A DNA stretch of 64,000 bases from Streptomyces paradoxus (GTDB lineage: Bacteria > Actinomycetota > Actinomycetes > Streptomycetales > Streptomycetaceae): contig NZ_JACHGV010000008.1 in the NCBI RefSeq assembly GCF_014202475.1, positions 369,419 through 433,418 on the forward strand. Reading direction: 5' to 3'. Below the pieces are notes generated by a model that was given only the letters and a program-made list of their open reading frames with translations, was not told the origin of the DNA and did not search any database. Each line of letters starts with the position of its first letter. The first letter of the stretch is position 1. This document shows positions 63,021 to 64,000 of this stretch, one piece after another. A program made the position numbers and the translations under genes.

Positions 63021-63698
63021 TCAGTCGGGTGGGACGGCTGGGTCGATGATCCGATACCCCACGCCGGGTGTGGTGGCGATGACCGGAGGGTCGCCGAGTT
63101 TGCGGCGCAGGCGGCTGATGGTCACCGTGACGGTGTTGGTGAACGGGTCGGCGTGTTCGTCCCAGACCTGTTCGAGGAGGTTCTCCGTGCTGAGGAAGGC
63201 GGGGCTCGCGTTCAGGAGGGCTTCGAGTACCGCGAATTCCTTGACGGAGAGGTCGAGTTGGTGGCCGTCGCGGCTGGCGGTGCGGCGCATCGGGTCGAGT
63301 TCGATGCCCGCCGTGCTCAGGGTGCGGGACCGGGCGGCGGGGCGGCGGCGGGCCAGTGCGCGGATACGCAGGACGAGTTCGGGAAAGTGGAAGGGCTTGG
63401 CGAGGTAGTCGTCGGCGCCCAGGGTGAGGCCGCTGACGCGGTCGCCGGGTGAGTCGGCGGCGGTCAGCATCAGGACCATCACGCGGTCGTCCCGCTCGAT
63501 GATCATCTGGCAGAGGGTGTCGCCGTGGATGCCTGGCAGGTCGCGGTCGAGCACGACGACGTCGTACGCGTTGACGTCCAGCTTGGCCGCGGCGTCGAGC
63601 CCGTCGTGGGCCATGTCTACGGCCATGCCCTGGTCGCGCAGTCCCTCGGCGATGACTTCGGCGAGGGGGCGGGCGTCCTCGACCACCAGGACTCTCAA
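63021..63698 (-). CDS. OmpR-family response regulator
   Basis: 225 residues from a TTG that overlaps the stop of the upstream kinase gene. Receiver domain: LRVLVVEDARPLAEVIAEGL with the acidic pair, D51 in DVVVLDRDLPGIHGD, T/A switch LMLTAADS, K in DDYLAKPF. DNA-binding wing at about 125-220: DLSVKEFAVLEALLNASPAF, TVTVTISRLRRKLGDPPVIA and GVGYRIIDP. The family and start are well supported. Its histidine kinase, read just before it, is cut by an IS, so phosphorylation by its own partner is probably lost. Confidence 0.93.
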   Translation of the reverse strand: MRVLVVEDARPLAEVIAEGLRDQGMAVDMAHDGLDAAAKLDVNAYDVVVLDRDLPGIHGDTLCQMIIERDDRVMVLMLTAADSPGDRVSGLTLGADDYLAKPFHFPELVLRIRALARRRPAARSRTLSTAGIELDPMRRTASRDGHQLDLSVKEFAVLEALLNASPAFLSTENLLEQVWDEHADPFTNTVTVTISRLRRKLGDPPVIATTPGVGYRIIDPAVPPD

Positions 63699-63853
63699 CG
63701 CGCCACGCCCGTCTCTGTGTCGGGGGCTTCCGCCGTCGCCCTGCCGTCCGTACGGGGGAGGGTGATGGTGACGCGCAGGCCGCCGTCGGGGCGGGCGCGC
63801 AGGTCCAGGGTGCCGTGGTGGGCCTGGGTGATGGCCGCGACGATGGAGAGGCC
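63695..63853 (-). pseudogene. Histidine kinase, C-terminal end only (rest cut by IS)
   Basis: The frame reads LGLSIVAAITQAHHGTLDLR, then ARPDGGLRVTITLPR, the G2 box and last strands of a sensor kinase ATPase domain. The stop overlaps the start of the response regulator, the usual kinase-regulator coupling. The sequence breaks at CCTAGG (63852-63857), where an IS5-type end begins. Confidence 0.8.
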
Positions 63854-63872
63854 TAGGTTCTGTCGTCAAATG

Positions 63873-64000
63873 TCACGCCCACAGCAGGAGTGACGCGAGG
63901 GTGACGGCTGCTTCGTAGGACTGGGCGGTCTTGTCGTACCGGGTGGCGATGCCACGCCACTGCTTCAGGCGGTTGAAGCACCGTTCTACGACGTTTCGGT
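63873..64000 (-). mobile_element. IS5-family transposase end, continues beyond the window
   Basis: The minus strand reads NVVERCFNRLKQWRGIATRY, DKTAQSYEAAVTLASLLLWA then TGA at 63873-63875. The outer end GGTTCTGTCGTCAAATG joins a CTAG in the kinase gene; CTAG-type targets are usual for this family. The other end lies outside the window. Confidence 0.8.

Noticed and set aside
1..64000. CRISPR arrays, tRNA and rRNA genes, att sites next to a tRNA
   Set aside because: No regularly spaced identical repeats with unique spacers, no cloverleaf or rRNA-like sequence, and no integrase gene were seen on either strand.

Overview
The window is actinobacterial and almost certainly from Streptomyces or a close relative. 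It has very high G+C, strong third-position G/C bias, GTG and TTG starts, and families typical of that genus (ECF sigma factor with a CU044_5270 partner, DUF5937-ArsR regulator, DUF6086, DUF6233, NF041680 transposase, CWB2 cell-wall repeats). I saw no rRNA, tRNA, CRISPR array or housekeeping operon. Intact regulators, exporters and secreted enzymes alternate with truncated genes and insertion-sequence remnants, which is what an accessory region of a Streptomyces chromosome arm, or a large integrated island, looks like.

Left part (1-19 kb): broken aldehyde dehydrogenase, beta-galactosidase and ricin-lectin pieces; a cysteine-rich HTH regulator divergent from a DoxX gene; an ECF sigma factor with its membrane partner; an AraC regulator convergent with a RibD-type reductase; an I36-like secreted protein; a DUF5937-ArsR regulator with an MFS exporter; remnants of a TetR/DHA2 efflux pair; a methyltransferase between two IS ends; a large ankyrin protein; membrane proteins and frameshifted hypotheticals.

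Middle part (19-41 kb): a secreted heparin-lyase-type enzyme with a discoidin domain; a NucA/NucB nuclease cassette with a possible immunity gene; IS5 debris; a GNAT gene between two exact 29-bp repeats; a metallo-beta-lactamase/MerR divergent pair; a frameshifted lipoprotein; a polymorphic toxin (signal peptide, coiled-coil shaft, pretoxin region, HINT, unassigned C-terminal domain) followed immediately by its likely immunity gene; a GH16 glucanase; a GAF histidine kinase; a YrhB/Imm35 orphan immunity gene; and an IS5 copy that cuts a STAND-type gene.

Right part (41-64 kb): Tn3 and DNA-ligase scraps, a methyltransferase, an isochorismatase-fold protein, a secreted-protein cluster with several frameshifts and a 7-bp repeat tract, YdcF and DUF6086 proteins, a TolB-like beta-propeller/CWB2 surface protein, an IS427-type element with a probable programmed -1 frameshift, a TetR-controlled membrane protein, an IS6 remnant, a PucR-type regulator, and an OmpR response regulator whose histidine kinase is cut by an IS at the window end.

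Three themes recur: secreted or cell-surface polysaccharide enzymes, toxin/immunity cassettes (one complete, one orphan nuclease cassette, orphan immunity genes), and heavy gene decay. At least fifteen genes carry single frameshifts, stops or truncations while their neighbours are intact. This is either real pseudogenisation or partly assembly error, and should be settled before any broken gene is interpreted.
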